Source of the DNA: Perognathus longimembris pacificus | Lineage: Eukaryota; Chordata; Mammalia; Rodentia; Heteromyidae | DNA: 64,000 nt | NCBI RefSeq assembly: GCF_023159225.1 | Contig: NC_063172.1 | Location: forward strand, 40,553,832 to 40,617,831 | Reading direction: 5' to 3' | Shown here: positions 34,203-46,206 of the stretch, piece after piece | Position numbering within the stretch: position 1 is the first letter of the stretch | How the letters are laid out: the number at the start of each line of letters is the position of its first letter | Made by a program: the position numbers and the translations under genes | The notes under the pieces: model-generated | Database searches by the model: none | The model's input: only the letters and a program-made list of their open reading frames with translations | What the model was told of the DNA's origin: nothing

Positions 34203-35288
34203 AAAAAAATGGTAATGGCTAAATATAGAGCTCCCCTATAACCCAGCAGCCCTGCTTTTGGGCATTTACCCAAAGGATTACAAGCAAGATCACAGGAAAG
34301 CCACCAGCACAACTATGTTTACCACAGCACAATTTACCATCACTAAAATATGGAACCAACCCAAATGCCCCTCAGTAGATGAATACATCAAGAAAAGGTG
34401 GTACTTATACACAATGGAATTCTATACATCTATTAGAAGGACAGACTTAGTCCCATTCGTGAGAAAATGGAAAGACTTGGAAAAAAAAATCATACTAAGT
34501 GAAGTGAGACAGACCCAAAGAAACTAAACTCTATGATTTCACTCACTAGAAACAATTAGTGTTTGTCTAGGATAGTTCCAGCAGAGGAGCACAATAGCTC
34601 AATAGCATGATGATGATCCCAAGTGAAATGAACTACAAGATTTGGAAATAAGTGGTTTATCTTTGATGATGTTATTTTCAAGGTACCCTATGAAATTATG
34701 CTTTTTTCTTTTGTCTTTCTTCCCCACACTTTTAACCCTATTGTCGCTGTAACTGACTTGGTACACTGGGTATTGTATGTATGTTTATCAGAACTAGGGA
34801 AGTAAACATCAAAATGAAGAGATGAAGGGTAAAAGAGGAACCAATGCAATAGCAATCTTTCTTTCTTTCTTTTTTTTGCTAGTTCTGGCGCTTGGGCTCA
34901 GTGCCTGAGCACTGTCCCTGGCTTCTTTTTGCTCAAGGGTAGCACTCTGCCACTTGACCCACAGCTCCACTTCTGGCCATCTTCTATATATGTGGTGCTG
35001 AGGAATCGAACCCTGGGCTTCATGTATACGAGGCAAGCACTCTTGCCACTAGGCCATATTCCCAGTCCTGCAATAGCAATCTTACAAAACAATATGCTGT
35101 AAACCAACTGTACATCTCAGGGATGGGGATAGGGGGCAGAATCAGGGAGGGGGCGAGGTGGGAGAAAAACAAAAGAGGAGGTAAAAAGTTTGATAAGAAA
35201 TGTATTCATTGCCTTACGTATTTAACTGTAACCCTCTGTACATTACTTTGACAATAAAATAAATCTTTAAAAAATGGCAGTGGCTATA
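34203..35288 (+). mobile_element. 5'-truncated L1 (ORF2 end and 3' UTR) split by a SINE
   Basis: The element spans about 34222-35268. ORF2 C-terminal coding runs from aaatatagagctcccctata to about 34527 (GIYPKDYKQ and KCPSVDEYIKKRWYLYTMEF are readable). The 3' UTR then continues to the end gacaataaaataaatc. The IDL-Geo SINE at 34845-35083 interrupts the 3' UTR. Imperfect direct repeats of about 18 bp (34203-34221 and 35269-35286, core atggtaatggcta versus atggcagtggcta) are the likely L1 TSD. Confidence 0.88.
34845..35083 (-). mobile_element. IDL-Geo-type SINE inserted in L1, 15-bp TSD
   Basis: The body (34860-35068) is antisense to the host L1. It starts with a degenerate TTTC/T tail and ends atattcccagtcc. 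Flanking direct repeats tgcaatagcaatctt at 34845-34859 and 35069-35083 are identical. The L1 3' UTR resumes directly after with acaaaacaatatgctgtaaa, so the order of events is certain: L1 first, SINE later. Confidence 0.96.
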
Positions 35289-35301
35289 CTTTAGGAAGGC
35301 A

Positions 35302-35438
35302 AATGGCAATGGCTATAACGAGAGAAACGAGGGAGGGGCAACAATGTTCAACAAGAAATTTACTCATTCTCTTACAAATGTAACTGCAACCCCTTTGTAC
35401 ATCACCTTGACAATAAAATTTTTTAAAAGAATGGCAAT
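35302..35438 (+). mobile_element. Second short L1 3'-end insertion
   Basis: About 110 bp of L1 3' terminus (35317-35428): acgagggaggggcaac, aacaagaaatttactc, tgtaactgcaacccctttgt and caataaaat. It is flanked by aatggcaat at 35302-35310 and 35430-35438. It sits 30-50 bp after the preceding L1, in nearly the same target sequence. Confidence 0.8.
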
Positions 35439-36953
35439 CAAGGGTTATTTCCCTTATTTGTAATGTTTAATTAGTTTATATACCAAACCCTACTTCTGCA
35501 ATGAAAAAATAAAACATAATACAAAGACATGCCTAAGAGGAGAGTCCATGACAGATACACATTTTGGCACATATTAGTGGGGAAAATGAAGGAAAATTCC
35601 TATCAATGTACATCAAAATGAATTTAATAAAGTGATAGAAAAGCATCACTGAAAATCATGAAAATATTAAAGAATAACTTCTGAGTGGAAAGTTGTTCAT
35701 GAATGGTTTTACAAAACAAAAACCTTAATTTTATGAAAGAACTTTATAAAAGAACTTTACACAAAAAAGCCATCTTCAAAAATTGAAAAGCCACTTCTCT
35801 CCATTACTCAAATATTTTAAATAGTTTAAAAAAAACATAAAGAGATAAAATTTATACTCCTATACACTTAAAATAAATTAAGTTGATAGTACTGGTTTCT
35901 GTCATAAAATTATGATAGTAATTTTTGAGCATAGCTAAAAATAAAGATTTTTTCAGATGCTATCTTTATCAAAAGTTTATAGGATATGCTAATTTATCTG
36001 AAAATTTATGCAGTTTACTTCTTCATTATCAACTATAACAAAGATATAAAGTTGAATGGCCATTTTAGTTGTAAATCATGTGAAGAATTCAAATTATAAT
36101 TGACTCATGTCTTATCATATACTCTTAATTTTGAACACAGTCTACATTTTTCTTTATGATAAAGATAAAAGTTTTTCATAATACACCTGTCACAAGGATA
36201 GATTTTGATTAAAATGGAAGGTACTATTGAATATCTTACATTTACCTTTGTTATATTTAATTGCAAATTATCAGAAATACAACTTGTACCTTTCTTCTTG
36301 ATAATGAAATTCCTGGTACATTATCCAAGTTACCCAGTGCTTATGCACTGATGTTTTCAAAATATACTTTACAGAAAATAAAAATTTCTTATTATAACAT
36401 CCTACCACCTATCATAACCAAATGGGAAGCTTAAAATATTATTTTGACCATTATGTCTCTTATGTTGGTGTTTTATACTCATTCTTTTGTAATTTTCTCT
36501 TCTCTGCTCAAAGCTCACAATCTTGGAAAGTATTTCCAAGTTATTAAATAAATCTTCATAGTAGCTTTTCTACTTTTATTAGCTATACCAATAGTTAATT
36601 TTTTTGTGATATTAATATATTCTTTGACTCAAAAAATTCCTAAAGCATGAAAATATGCAAAGACTGTGAGTTATTTCTTTCCTTCTGTCCTACCACCCTC
36701 TGAATTCTTGCTTGCAAACAATACTTTTTGCCTTGGATATTTTTTCTGAAAATAACTTACAGATGTATATATAAATTCACAATACACTTTCTCCCATTAG
36801 ATAGGATGATAATATATCATGCTTAGCTCTGAACTTGAATGTTTTCATTTAGTTAACAACATATCTGAAAGATTAGTTTACCTTAATAACTTTGTTCAGA
36901 GAATAGAGTAAAATGTGCCTAAACACATGCACAGGATGTACACTTTGTTCTTT

Positions 36954-36954
<1 letters not shown>
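35439..36954. other. Unique AT-rich sequence, no recognised feature
   Basis: No gene or repeat I can identify. Confidence 0.45.

Positions 36955-36999
<45 letters not shown>
36955..36999. repeat. (TA)n microsatellite
   Basis: About 22 uninterrupted TA units, able to form a cruciform. Confidence 0.97.
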
Positions 37000-37000
<1 letters not shown>

Positions 37001-38583
37001 CAACAAAATATCCCTGAGCATTCCTCATATTTCATGTCTGCATCTGTAGGATAAACTTGTAGAAATGAATTGCCTGGCAGAATGATTTGCACTTAAAATT
37101 GATGGACAAACCTAATTTCCTCCATAAAGGATCTTCCTAGTTACACTTTCACAATTAAACAGTCATCAAAATTTGTTTAAACTCTCATTGATTATTGTCT
37201 TACTTGGCTATTGATAATCATTTAGTATTTTTCCAAGGTTCTTGTGAACTTCTTAGCTTGTTAATATATCTGTACCACCTACTTTCCCTTGTGGATTAAA
37301 TCCTACATACAAAAATGTTGAGGTTTTTATAGGCCATGGATTGTTTAATTGATTTTTCACTCACTTCCCATCAAATTATTTTATTTTCATGAACTCCTTC
37401 ATACTTGAAATTTTAAAATCCAATACTTTGTGTTCCATTATACTCTTCTATCCTTTCAAGATTCTCAGACCCTTGTACTTTCTCTCATGATCGACATAAA
37501 ATACAGAAATTTGGATGTCTAATGTCACTGATTCCTCTCTCTACTCCTTTGTGAATCTAGCCATGATCTCAAAGTTCATCATTTTATGTTCTCCAAAATC
37601 CTAACACTTTTTCTCTGTTTTATTCTGATAGAAACACAAATTTCAAATCATCTTGACAACATGTATTTCTGTGTTTCAGAGAGGTGATATTTCCTGTTCT
37701 TTCCCAAAGGTTTCGAAGCACAGAAATATGTGAAACAAGAGTCCTGAAAAACTGAAGAAGAAATTCATCCCTCCCACAATCATTCCGGATACCTCTACTG
37801 CAAAGGACTTTGGTTTGATTTCCCCATAGCCTTCAATACATTCCATAGACACTATCCTCCATCCATTTTTCTCTCTCCCTTACATGATAGGATTTCAGCA
37901 ACTTATTTACAGAGAGATTAAGAGATATCAATGTGAGCATTTCTGCTAGTTACTTTCCGTTTTAGAGGTTCTCATTCCATAGTTACAAATGTTAACTATA
38001 TATCAGTTTTCTGCAAAGGACATTGGCTCTTCTGCTCATACTCTTTTGGTGACTCCTCATGACCATTCATTGCGCCCCTTTCTTATGACTTCTGTTGTAA
38101 TATCTAATCATGTATATAAATACATATATGTGATCATCTGTTAGGGTGATATATAGTCCACTAAATATTCCATAAAGAAGAGACACTCAATAAGTGCATT
38201 GAATAATATTTATAAATTAATTGGCTTGCATGTATCATTTGTTTTACCTTTTACCACTTTATTGTCATGTCATTACATTTCAGGAATTTCTAATACGAGT
38301 TGCATTGATTAAAAATATAACCATAATTAATTGGTAATAATGATTTCTGCTTTAGTGAGTTTTCTTCATTATCATACTACCTCTTATCAAGAAACAATTA
38401 AATATATACTTTATTTAAGGTGCAACATGCATGTATGTATGTGACTTTAGAATAATCTTTGTCAATGAATATTTTTATGTTAATACCACACACTATTAAA
38501 TTTATTACTTTAATTGAATACAAATCTCTATGTGACACATTTTTCAGTCAGCTTTGAACACATAGTGACACTGTAAAGATCAA
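37000..38583. other. Unique AT-rich sequence; weak L2/MIR-like tail near 38.2 kb
   Basis: Mostly unrecognised. The stretch at about 38170-38210 (cactcaataagtgcattgaa) resembles the 3' tail shared by many L2/MIR copies, but it is too short to classify. Confidence 0.35.
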
Positions 38584-38798
38584 CAGGTTTCACCTATAAT
38601 CCTAGCTACTGAGGAGGCTGAGATCTGAAGATCCTAGTTCAAAGCCAACCCAAGCAGTAAGTCGATGAGACTTTTATCTCTATTTAACCAGAAAACTGAA
38701 AGTGGCACTGTGACTCAAGTGCTAGAATGCTAGCCTTGAGCTGAAGAGCTAAGATACAGTGCCCAGAGACAGAGTTCAATTCCCACAACTGACAAAAA
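38584..38798 (+). mobile_element. Dimeric 7SL/ID-like SINE
   Basis: The left half has cctataatcctagctactga and gttcaaagccaacccaagca. The right half has tgactcaagtgctagaatgc, ctagccttgagctgaagagc and gagttcaattccc, and ends in an A run. The very start of the 7SL half is missing, so it is slightly 5' truncated. Confidence 0.9.
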
Positions 38799-39587
38799 AA
38801 ATTAACAGGCTTGAACTTTGATCAACCTTCTTTTATTCCTATGAATGTGAAATACAGTTTTTAAGCTTAAAAGTTTTATTTTTTTAAAGAACAGTTATAA
38901 TGCATCTTTTTGTAAGATTTAAAGACTGAAAATAAAGCATCTTTGTGCTTCTAAAACACCATACAATCATTTAGACCAAATTTGGAAAGTTAAATGAGCT
39001 TCTCTAATCACATTTAAGACTTGAAAAACCAACAATTAACATAAAGATAATTTTTGGTACAGTGCAAAAAGCTAACAGTGCCCATTAAATATGAGGTTAA
39101 GAGATTTAAGTTAATTGTTGCAAATACAGAATTGTTCTTTTGTGGCTTCCTGCTTTTATATATATGGAAGTTTGTGCAATTATCTATACTCAATTAATGT
39201 ACATGGATTAATACTGCTACATACCATTGGTATTAATAACATAATATAATTCAAGTAGCAAACCACTAAATGTTAAGTGCGAAGAACAATTAGAGAAAAG
39301 CACCGGTGTAGTTGCTTATTTTAAGTGTTTATAGTTTATGATATGATAAGAGGATAAAGTTTAGATTGACAGGCTATTATTTTGCTTTGCTATGAAAACA
39401 TGACTTTTGAGATGTTAAAGGTCATTTATGTTACTTAAGAAATAATTATTGATGATGTACTGCATAAAAAGGATATTTGGCACTATGATTAAAACCATAA
39501 ATTCTCTTTTTAAAAAGGTAGATTTTTGTTATCTTGTGGATATCATAGTGTAAGAAAGAAATAATGACCTAAATCAATATGATTTGA
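38799..39587. other. Unique AT-rich sequence, no recognised feature
   Basis: No gene or repeat I can identify. Confidence 0.45.
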
Positions 39588-39693
39588 TATATGTATATAT
39601 ATACATATACATATGTATATGTATGTATATATGTATATGTGTGTATATGTATATATGTATATGTGTGTATATATACACATATACATATATATG
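39588..39693. repeat. TATG/TATA/CATA low-complexity tract
   Basis: About 105 bp of alternating purine-pyrimidine sequence. The Tyr/Ile-rich minus-strand frame across it is an artefact of the repeat. Confidence 0.92.
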
Positions 39694-42057
39694 GCAGACA
39701 TACTATTAGAAACACTAAGGAAAGGCATTCTAGTTTGTTCTGATTTAATGTTCAGTTTGAAAGAATTCATAATTGAAATTCACAACTAGATGGGAGAAGT
39801 AGATGGGAGCAAAACATGTGCCTATGTTAAGCTTAGCTTAAATAAGTACACATTTAGATTTTAATAAACATTATAATTCAAAATGATCCAAGATATATGT
39901 ATGCATTTTTAAAAGGAAAACGAAACCCAAGAGTTAATCTTGTCATTTCCTTCCTGATTTCTTCATATAATTTAACAACGATAACCATCATCTCAGAAAA
40001 GTGGTATATATAATTATTATATTGTAATATTATATATTCAATATGATACAAATTATATTATGTTATATTATTATATGTATATTTTATGTGCTCATATTAT
40101 ATTATTATATATTATATGCTCAATGTATGTATTCATATAAACATGTATACATATATCATTATAACATATAGTACATATTGTATTTTATATTTCTGACACC
40201 ATATATACAGAAAGCTTTCCTAGATATTTGGTTAAGTATCACTTCCAGGTGCTCTGCTGTTAAACAATGTTTGATAAACTTGACACGCAGCATTTAACAT
40301 GGTGTGTACAATCACTGGACTCTACACACCTACTCTAGTAGACTTTACATTGAGAGTAGAACACTAAATACGTTGTGAATATAACCATGAAGAACTTATA
40401 TGCAAGTAATATGAAGTTTAAAAGTAACTTCAGATTAAGAGCATAAAAATACGTGCTGATCATATTTGCAACAGTAAACATTTGAGAAAAAAAGTAAATA
40501 TTCAACTTGTCCTTGCTTCTTTACCCCACTAAAAGTTGAAATAAAAACGTCTCATTACAATTATTAAGCTTCCATCAGTGATTTAAAAAAGTATCATGAT
40601 TTAATTCATCAATAGCTTAAAATGAAACAAGAAAGGGCTTTTTTCAGTAGATATTGTTTCTTAATACAGTGTATGTTTATTAATAATTAAAGAATTACAA
40701 TATCATGTATAAAATTATGTTTTTCAATAGCTTGAAAGAGAATTGGGTTAATATTGAAGTAAAAAGACATAGGGATTAATCAGCAGAGTGATTCCCAAAG
40801 TTGAAGCAATGAAAGACAGTCCTAAGATAGAAGAAAATGAATTAAACACAGTTAAAAAGGCACAAAGTATTATTAAGTTTCAATAATGTCATCTAGCACA
40901 TCTAAAATACAATTCTGTTCTTGTGATGTTTTTAAAGTTGGAAATGTCAATATGTCACTTTGTAGAGTCCTGTAAAACAACATGTCATATGTACTTAGAA
41001 CTTCACAGTCCCTTTGGTAAAGAGCAAAAAAAGCCTACTATAATAAAGTTGATTTAAGAAAGGAAAATACTGTCATGAAAGCCAGTTCTGTCACTACAAA
41101 GACTTTAATTTTTTTAACATTAACTCATCCATTTATATTATAGCTAGGACTCAAAAAGTAACTTAGAAAATGACATCTGTAATACTATTTATCTATCCAG
41201 TGAGTTATTGTGACATTCTTTAGAGATGAAGGAAGTTGGCCTTTATTCCCTTCTCTCAATGTAGAGAAAAATATAACTTCCAAAGTGTGCTTTCCATTTA
41301 TCCTGCAGAATGGCAGTTGGCAAAGAAAAAGAAAATACAATTCTTGAAATGTTTCTGTTGTTCCTGGCTATAAAAAGAGAATAAAACTCATTTTTTAAAG
41401 ATAAAAATGCACATTGCCACCATAAAAAGAGATTTTTAATTTTAGGTTATTTTCTGAAGGACTTTTTAAAAACAAAGCCTGTGTATTGTGAATAAATTAC
41501 AATTCATGCTTGTAGAAGCTCATAAATTTAACATCCATAGAAGGCAATTGTGATAGTTCATGATAAACTGTACAGTACTATTTTTTGCCAGAGTCAAATA
41601 AAATGATAAAGAGTGACAAATTAAAATTTTTGACTAATGTAATTGTACTTATTCCAAGATGATGTAATATAGGCTGAAACATCCTATGATTCAATGAAAG
41701 CAAAATGGAGCATAATAATATTTTCTTTCTTTACAGAACTTAATCATTACAGTCCAGAAATATTATTTTCATTTTATTTATACTATCCTAATCCCTTGAA
41801 CTAGTGTGCATTTATTATTTGCTAAATTAATACCTATAAAGTGTTACTATTCAAGGTAGTTAATGACAAACATTCATTCATAATTCTCTGTGAAACAAGG
41901 TCAAAATCAGAGAATGGAGCATGAGAAGATAGGGCATATGATCTGGGAAGATGCCCAGCATTGACACTGTGTTTTTGCAACTTACACATTTTATATACAG
42001 TTCAGGAGATCCACATCATCACGATAAATCCCATTATCCTATTGCATGTTCAGAATG
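39694..42057. other. Long unique AT-rich stretch, no recognised feature
   Basis: About 2.4 kb. An AT-only-like patch lies at about 40010-40160. I see no gene, RNA or repeat otherwise. Confidence 0.45.
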
Positions 42058-42206
42058 TTCTCTCTCTCTGTTGCTCTTTCTCTCTCAATCTCTCTCTCTC
42101 TCTCTCTTTGCCTCCACCTCTCCCTCTCCTTCTCTCCCCCTCTCTCCTTCATCTTCTCCTTCTCCTTCTCCTTTTCCATCTACCTCTCTTTTTCCTTCTA
42201 TCTCTT
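42058..42206. repeat. (CT)n-rich pyrimidine tract
   Basis: TCTCTC units grading into CTTCTC and TTTTCC units. It probably evolved from the A-rich tail complement of the adjacent antisense SINE. Three overlapping Ser/Leu-rich frames come from it. Confidence 0.92.
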
Positions 42207-42209
42207 AGG

Positions 42210-42345
42210 GTCTTGCAATGTGACTCAGGTTGGCTTTCAATCATCTATGTATCTCAAATTAACTTGAATTTTAAATCTTCCTGCCTCAACCTCAGGAATG
42301 CTGGGGTTGAGGCAGGAACTACCATGTCTGGGTGCATATTGCATT
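42210..42345 (-). mobile_element. 7SL/B1-like SINE, antisense
   Basis: The plus strand shows gtgactcaggttggctttca, cttcctgcctcaacctcagg and tgctggggttgaggcaggaa, the complement of a B1 unit. The pyrimidine tract sits at its tail end. Confidence 0.8.
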
Positions 42346-43381
42346 AAATTAGAAAACTGTGACAGGACTTAGAAAAGACATATGATGAGAACTTTTACAG
42401 TGCATTAATTAATATATTCACAGATTTAAAAAATGATTCAATATCTGTGATAAGCATTAAGGAATGCTGGATGAATCAACTGTATATAAGCTCTCAAGAT
42501 GTTTTTGAGAAGAAATTGATTGTCAAGGTAAAAAGAATTCTCATAGAACAGGTCAGACAATTTATACAGAAATTTATTTACTGCTCATTTCAGCATAGTT
42601 AGTTTAGATTTTTACAGTAAAATATTGAAAACTGAACTGATTTGTTAAGGTTTAAAAAGATGAATAAACATATGGAAGGTTTTGTTCTTTATGATTAGTC
42701 TTTGTCAAGGTCCTCTATGAGATAAAGGTTAAATTAATTTTTATCTTAAACTCTAAACAATATAATTGTTTGATATGAATAAAATTTTCCAGCATTCTAT
42801 GAATTACTGTATTTTCTCTTTAAATACTAAAATATGAGCAATATTGAGTGTTTTTAGCACAAATTCTAGTACTTTGGAGAAATGACTAAATTAGATGCTT
42901 ATTCTATCTGAATATCATTTGTTCACTCTGCATCAAAGTTGTTTCTTCACTCATAGTTAACTTAGTTTACTTGATGGAAGAAAATGATATCATATTTCTA
43001 GCTTTATTTTCCATAGTGGATGCATAACTTTTTTAAAAAGACTTAATAGATACTGTATCTAGTCCTGAGACCATGAGTAATATCAAGAAGCAAAGAAAAA
43101 AAAAACAGGTTAAACTAAAACAGTACCCTCTATTTGGAAGTAACATTAAGAATCAGAAGGTTAGCGATGAATTGAGCTACATAGTATGCCTATATTTCAG
43201 AACCACTAAACAGTCAGTGTTACGAGATTCTGTATTGCATTTTGCTCAATTTTGTTCTTTGTATAACTCCTTCCATTTTTCTTGCCTCCATTTACGTCAT
43301 TGATCCTTAGACCAGAAAACATTCTAGATAGTCTATGAAACTCAAGCTTTGTATAGAGCTTTGTATGTGCATACAATTATG
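42346..43381. other. Unique AT-rich sequence, no recognised feature
   Basis: A 76-codon frame at 43073-43303 begins MSNIKKQRKKKQ, but nothing supports a gene. Confidence 0.42.
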
Positions 43382-43466
43382 GATGTGGTACACACCGGTA
43401 ATACCAATTATATGGGAGGCAGAGATTAGGAGGACTGCAGTTCCAGGCAGCCTAGCAAAATGTTAG
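43382..43466 (+). mobile_element. 7SL/B1-like SINE fragment
   Basis: gatgtggtacacaccggtaa, accaattatatgggaggcag and ttccaggcagcctagcaaaa keep the B1 order. Short and old. Confidence 0.7.
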
Positions 43467-43469
43467 TAA

Positions 43470-43710
43470 GAATTATTTATTTATTTATAATTATTTTGTT
43501 GGTATTAGGGGCTCCGGTTATCAAACTTGCTTGCTCATGTCTGACACTTTATCATTTGAGCCATACTTCCAGCTTAACTTTTTTGCTGGTTCATTTTGGA
43601 TATGGTGTTTCAGTAATTTTTCTTTCCCATACTAAACTTGAATGTCTATCTTCTGATCTCAGACTCTTGAGAAGCTAGGATTACAATTGTGAACAGCCAG
43701 CACCTGACTT
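43470..43710 (-). mobile_element. Dimeric 7SL/ID-like SINE, antisense and old
   Basis: The complement of the right half (tttgttggtattaggggctc, catttgagccatacttccag) is followed by the complement of the 7SL half (ctcagactcttgagaagcta, ggattacaattgtgaacagc). Adjacent to a plus-strand B1 fragment. Confidence 0.78.
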
Positions 43711-44038
43711 CTTGCTAGAATGTAAACTAAACTTTTAAACTCTGGGGTAAACTCTGGGGTAAAATATTTTTGATACATTAGTCAACACATTTAATAAACC
43801 AAATAAATAAATCATATGATAGCATTTAGTTTGCTTTCATCTCCCTCAATATATCTATATTCATTCATCCTGAATCAAATTTTCTTTATAAATATCATGA
43901 TCATGGTTGAAGTAGAAATACTGAAGACTCTTGCTCAGGACATTATTAATCACTTCTGAGAAGAGAAATTTCATATAACCCCCTATTAAAAAAATGAGAA
44001 ACCACTATACAGCAAGGCTATACAATCCCGCCAAAATT
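43711..44038. other. Unique sequence, no recognised feature
   Basis: Short duplicated gggtaaactctggggtaaa near 43743-43761. Nothing else. Confidence 0.45.
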
Positions 44039-44238
44039 TTTCATTATGGGGGCTGGGGATATAGCCTAGCGGCAAGAGTGCCTGCGTCTGATACAGGAGG
44101 CCCTAGGTTCGATTCCCCAGCACCACATATACAGAAAACGGCCAGAAGCGGCGCTGTGGCTCAAGTGGCAGAGTGCTAGCCTTGAGCGGGAAGAAGCCAG
44201 GGACAGTGCTCAGGCCCTGAGTCCAAGGCCCAGGACTG

Positions 44239-44289
<51 letters not shown>

Positions 44290-44294
44290 TTATG
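44039..44294 (+). mobile_element. Young IDL-Geo-type SINE with 44-nt poly(A)
   Basis: Starts near 44049 with ggctggggatatagcctagc. The left-monomer B box is aggttcgattccccagcacc. The right monomer has gcgctgtggctcaagtggca and tgctagccttgagc, ending caggactggc, then 44 uninterrupted A (44241-44284). Direct repeats tttcattatg at 44039-44048 and 44285-44294. The cleanest and probably youngest copy in the window. Confidence 0.97.
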
Positions 44295-44344
44295 AATTGC
44301 CTCAAATATATAATTACAGATATACAAATAAGTCCATAAGATTG

Positions 44345-44345
44345 C

Positions 44346-44384
<39 letters not shown>

Positions 44385-44512
44385 TTTCTTTCTTTCTTTC
44401 TTTCTTCTTTCTTTCTTTCTTTCTTTCTTTCTTTTTTTCTTTTTTCTCCTTCCTTCCTTCCTTCCTTCCTTCCTTCCTTCCTTCCTTCCTTCCTTCCTTC
44501 CTTCCTTCCTTC

Positions 44513-44611
<99 letters not shown>

Positions 44612-44628
44612 TCCTTTCCTTCCTTTTC
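44345..44628. repeat. (TTTC)n/(TTCC)n polypyrimidine array
   Basis: About 280 bp of nearly pure pyrimidine: TTTC units, a block of about 15 TTCC units (roughly 44448-44513), then more TTTC units to about 44612. It abuts the tail end of the next antisense SINE, so it is probably an expanded A-rich tail. It generates the long Lys/Glu/Arg frames on the minus strand and Ser/Phe/Leu frames on the plus strand. Confidence 0.97.
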
Positions 44629-44810
44629 AGTGATGGGGCTTTGGGACTCATCCCGAGCACTGTCCCTGGCTTCTTTTTGCTCAAGGCTAGCACCTCTTGA
44701 GCTACAGCACCACTTCCAGCTTTTTCTGTTTATGTGGTGCTGAGGAATCAAACCCAGGGGTTCATGCACTCTAGAAGCACTCTACCACTAAGCCACATTC
44801 CCAGTCATGC
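44629..44810 (-). mobile_element. IDL-Geo-type SINE, antisense
   Basis: The plus strand shows gagcactgtccctggcttct, ttgctcaaggctagcacctc, tatgtggtgctgaggaatca and ccacattcccagtc. Both monomers are present with small deletions. It sits about 350 bp after the young plus-strand copy, so the two form an inverted SINE pair. Confidence 0.92.
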
Positions 44811-45108
44811 TTTTCTTTTCTTCCACATAATTTTATCCGTTGAAAAATTAAATATTTATATTTAAAGAAACTAAAGGTCAAGAAAGAACATAGAAAATAC
44901 CAGAAAAATTCATCACCATATACAACAACACTAGATCAAAAACAAGGCCAAACTAAAGCTACTAGTACATTCATGTTCATAGCAGCATTATTTATGATAG
45001 CTAAAACATAGATCCAACACAGATGCCCTTCAGTAGATGAATGGATCAAGAAATTATGGTCTATACATACAATGAAATTTTATGCTTCTATCAGAAAGAA
45101 TGACATTG

Positions 45109-46030
45109 TCTCATTGTTGGTGGGAATGTAAACTGGTTCAGACGCTCTGGCAAGCAGCATGGAGATTCCTCAGAAGGCTAAATGTAGAACTCCCCTATGA
45201 CCCAGCAGCCCCACTTTTGGGTATTTATCCAAAAGACCACAAACAAAATCACAGTAAAGCCACCAGCACAACAATGTTCATCGCAGCACAATTTGTCATA
45301 GCGAGAATCTGGAACCAACCCAGATGCCCCTCAGTAGACGAATGGTTCAGGAAAATGTGGTACATATACACAATGGGATTTTATGCCTCTATCAGAAAGA
45401 ATGACATTGCCCCATTTGTAAGGAAATGGAAGGACTTGGAAAAAATTATACTAAGTGAAGTGAGCCATATCCAAAGAGACATGGACTCTATGGTCTCCCT
45501 TATTGGGAATAATTAGTACAGGTTTAGGCAAGTCATAGCAGAGCATCACAAGAGCCCAATAGCTATACCCTTATGAACACATAAGATGATGCTAAGTGAA
45601 ATGAACTCCATGTTATGGAAATGATTGTTATATCACAGTTGTAACTACTTTCAATGTCCCATCTGTATCTGTAGCTTCTATTATTGATGATGTTCTTGTA
45701 TCACCTTCCAGTGGTTGTATCTACACTATCTTTGTAATCTTATCTGAGTATTTTGGAAACCGTGTATACTGGTATTAGAAGTAGGAAATTGAAAGGGAAT
45801 ACCAAAATTGAGAGACACAGGGTAAAAAAAGACAAACAACTACAAAAGCAATACTTGCAAAACTGTTTGGTGAAAGTGAACTGAATACCTCAGGGAGGAA
45901 AGGGAAAGGGGGAGGAGGGAGGGGGGTATGAGGGACAGGGTAACAAACAGTACAAGAAATGTATCCAATGCCTAACATATGAAACTGTAACCTCTCTGTA
46001 TATCAGTTTGATAATAAAAATTTAAAAAAA
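45109..46030 (+). mobile_element. Younger L1 3' end nested in an older L1
   Basis: ORF2 C-terminal coding is open from the insertion point to a stop at 45516 (readable landmarks [20 protein letters not shown] and RDMDSMVSLIGNN). A 3' UTR of about 500 bp follows with a polypurine section (about 45895-45935) and the end gataataaaaatttaaaaaa. The intact C-terminal frame and similarity to the 52-kb copy show it is young. No clear TSD; a small deletion of the target is likely. Confidence 0.88.
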
Positions 46031-46206
46031 AGAAAATGGAAAGGCTTAGAAAAAAAATCATACTAAATGAATTGGCCAGACCTAAAGAAAAGTAAATTCT
46101 ATGCTGTCCCTCATTGGCAGTAATCAGTATATGTCTAAGATAGTCCTAGAAGATGAACACAATGCCTCAATATCTTTCTACATATGATCACATAAGATGA
46201 TGCTAA

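Noticed and set aside
34203..35438. Repeated target-like sequences as a CRISPR-like or tandem array
   Set aside because: Spacing is irregular and fully explained by retroelement insertions and their target-site duplications.
38150..38220. L2/MIR tail
   Set aside because: The cactcaataagtgcattgaa resemblance is suggestive but too short and isolated for a call.
41951..42347. Three overlapping Ser/Leu-rich frames
   Set aside because: Caused by the CT-rich tract and the antisense B1 unit.
44049..44120. tRNA-like cloverleaf potential with A and B boxes
   Set aside because: It is the ID-like monomer of a SINE, with degenerate stems and a SINE right half attached, so not a tRNA gene.
44103..44769. 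Long open frames (148, 151 and 196 codons) on both strands
   Set aside because: They are produced by the TTTC/TTCC array and neighbouring SINEs: Lys/Glu/Arg on one strand and Ser/Phe/Leu on the other. No gene-like composition.
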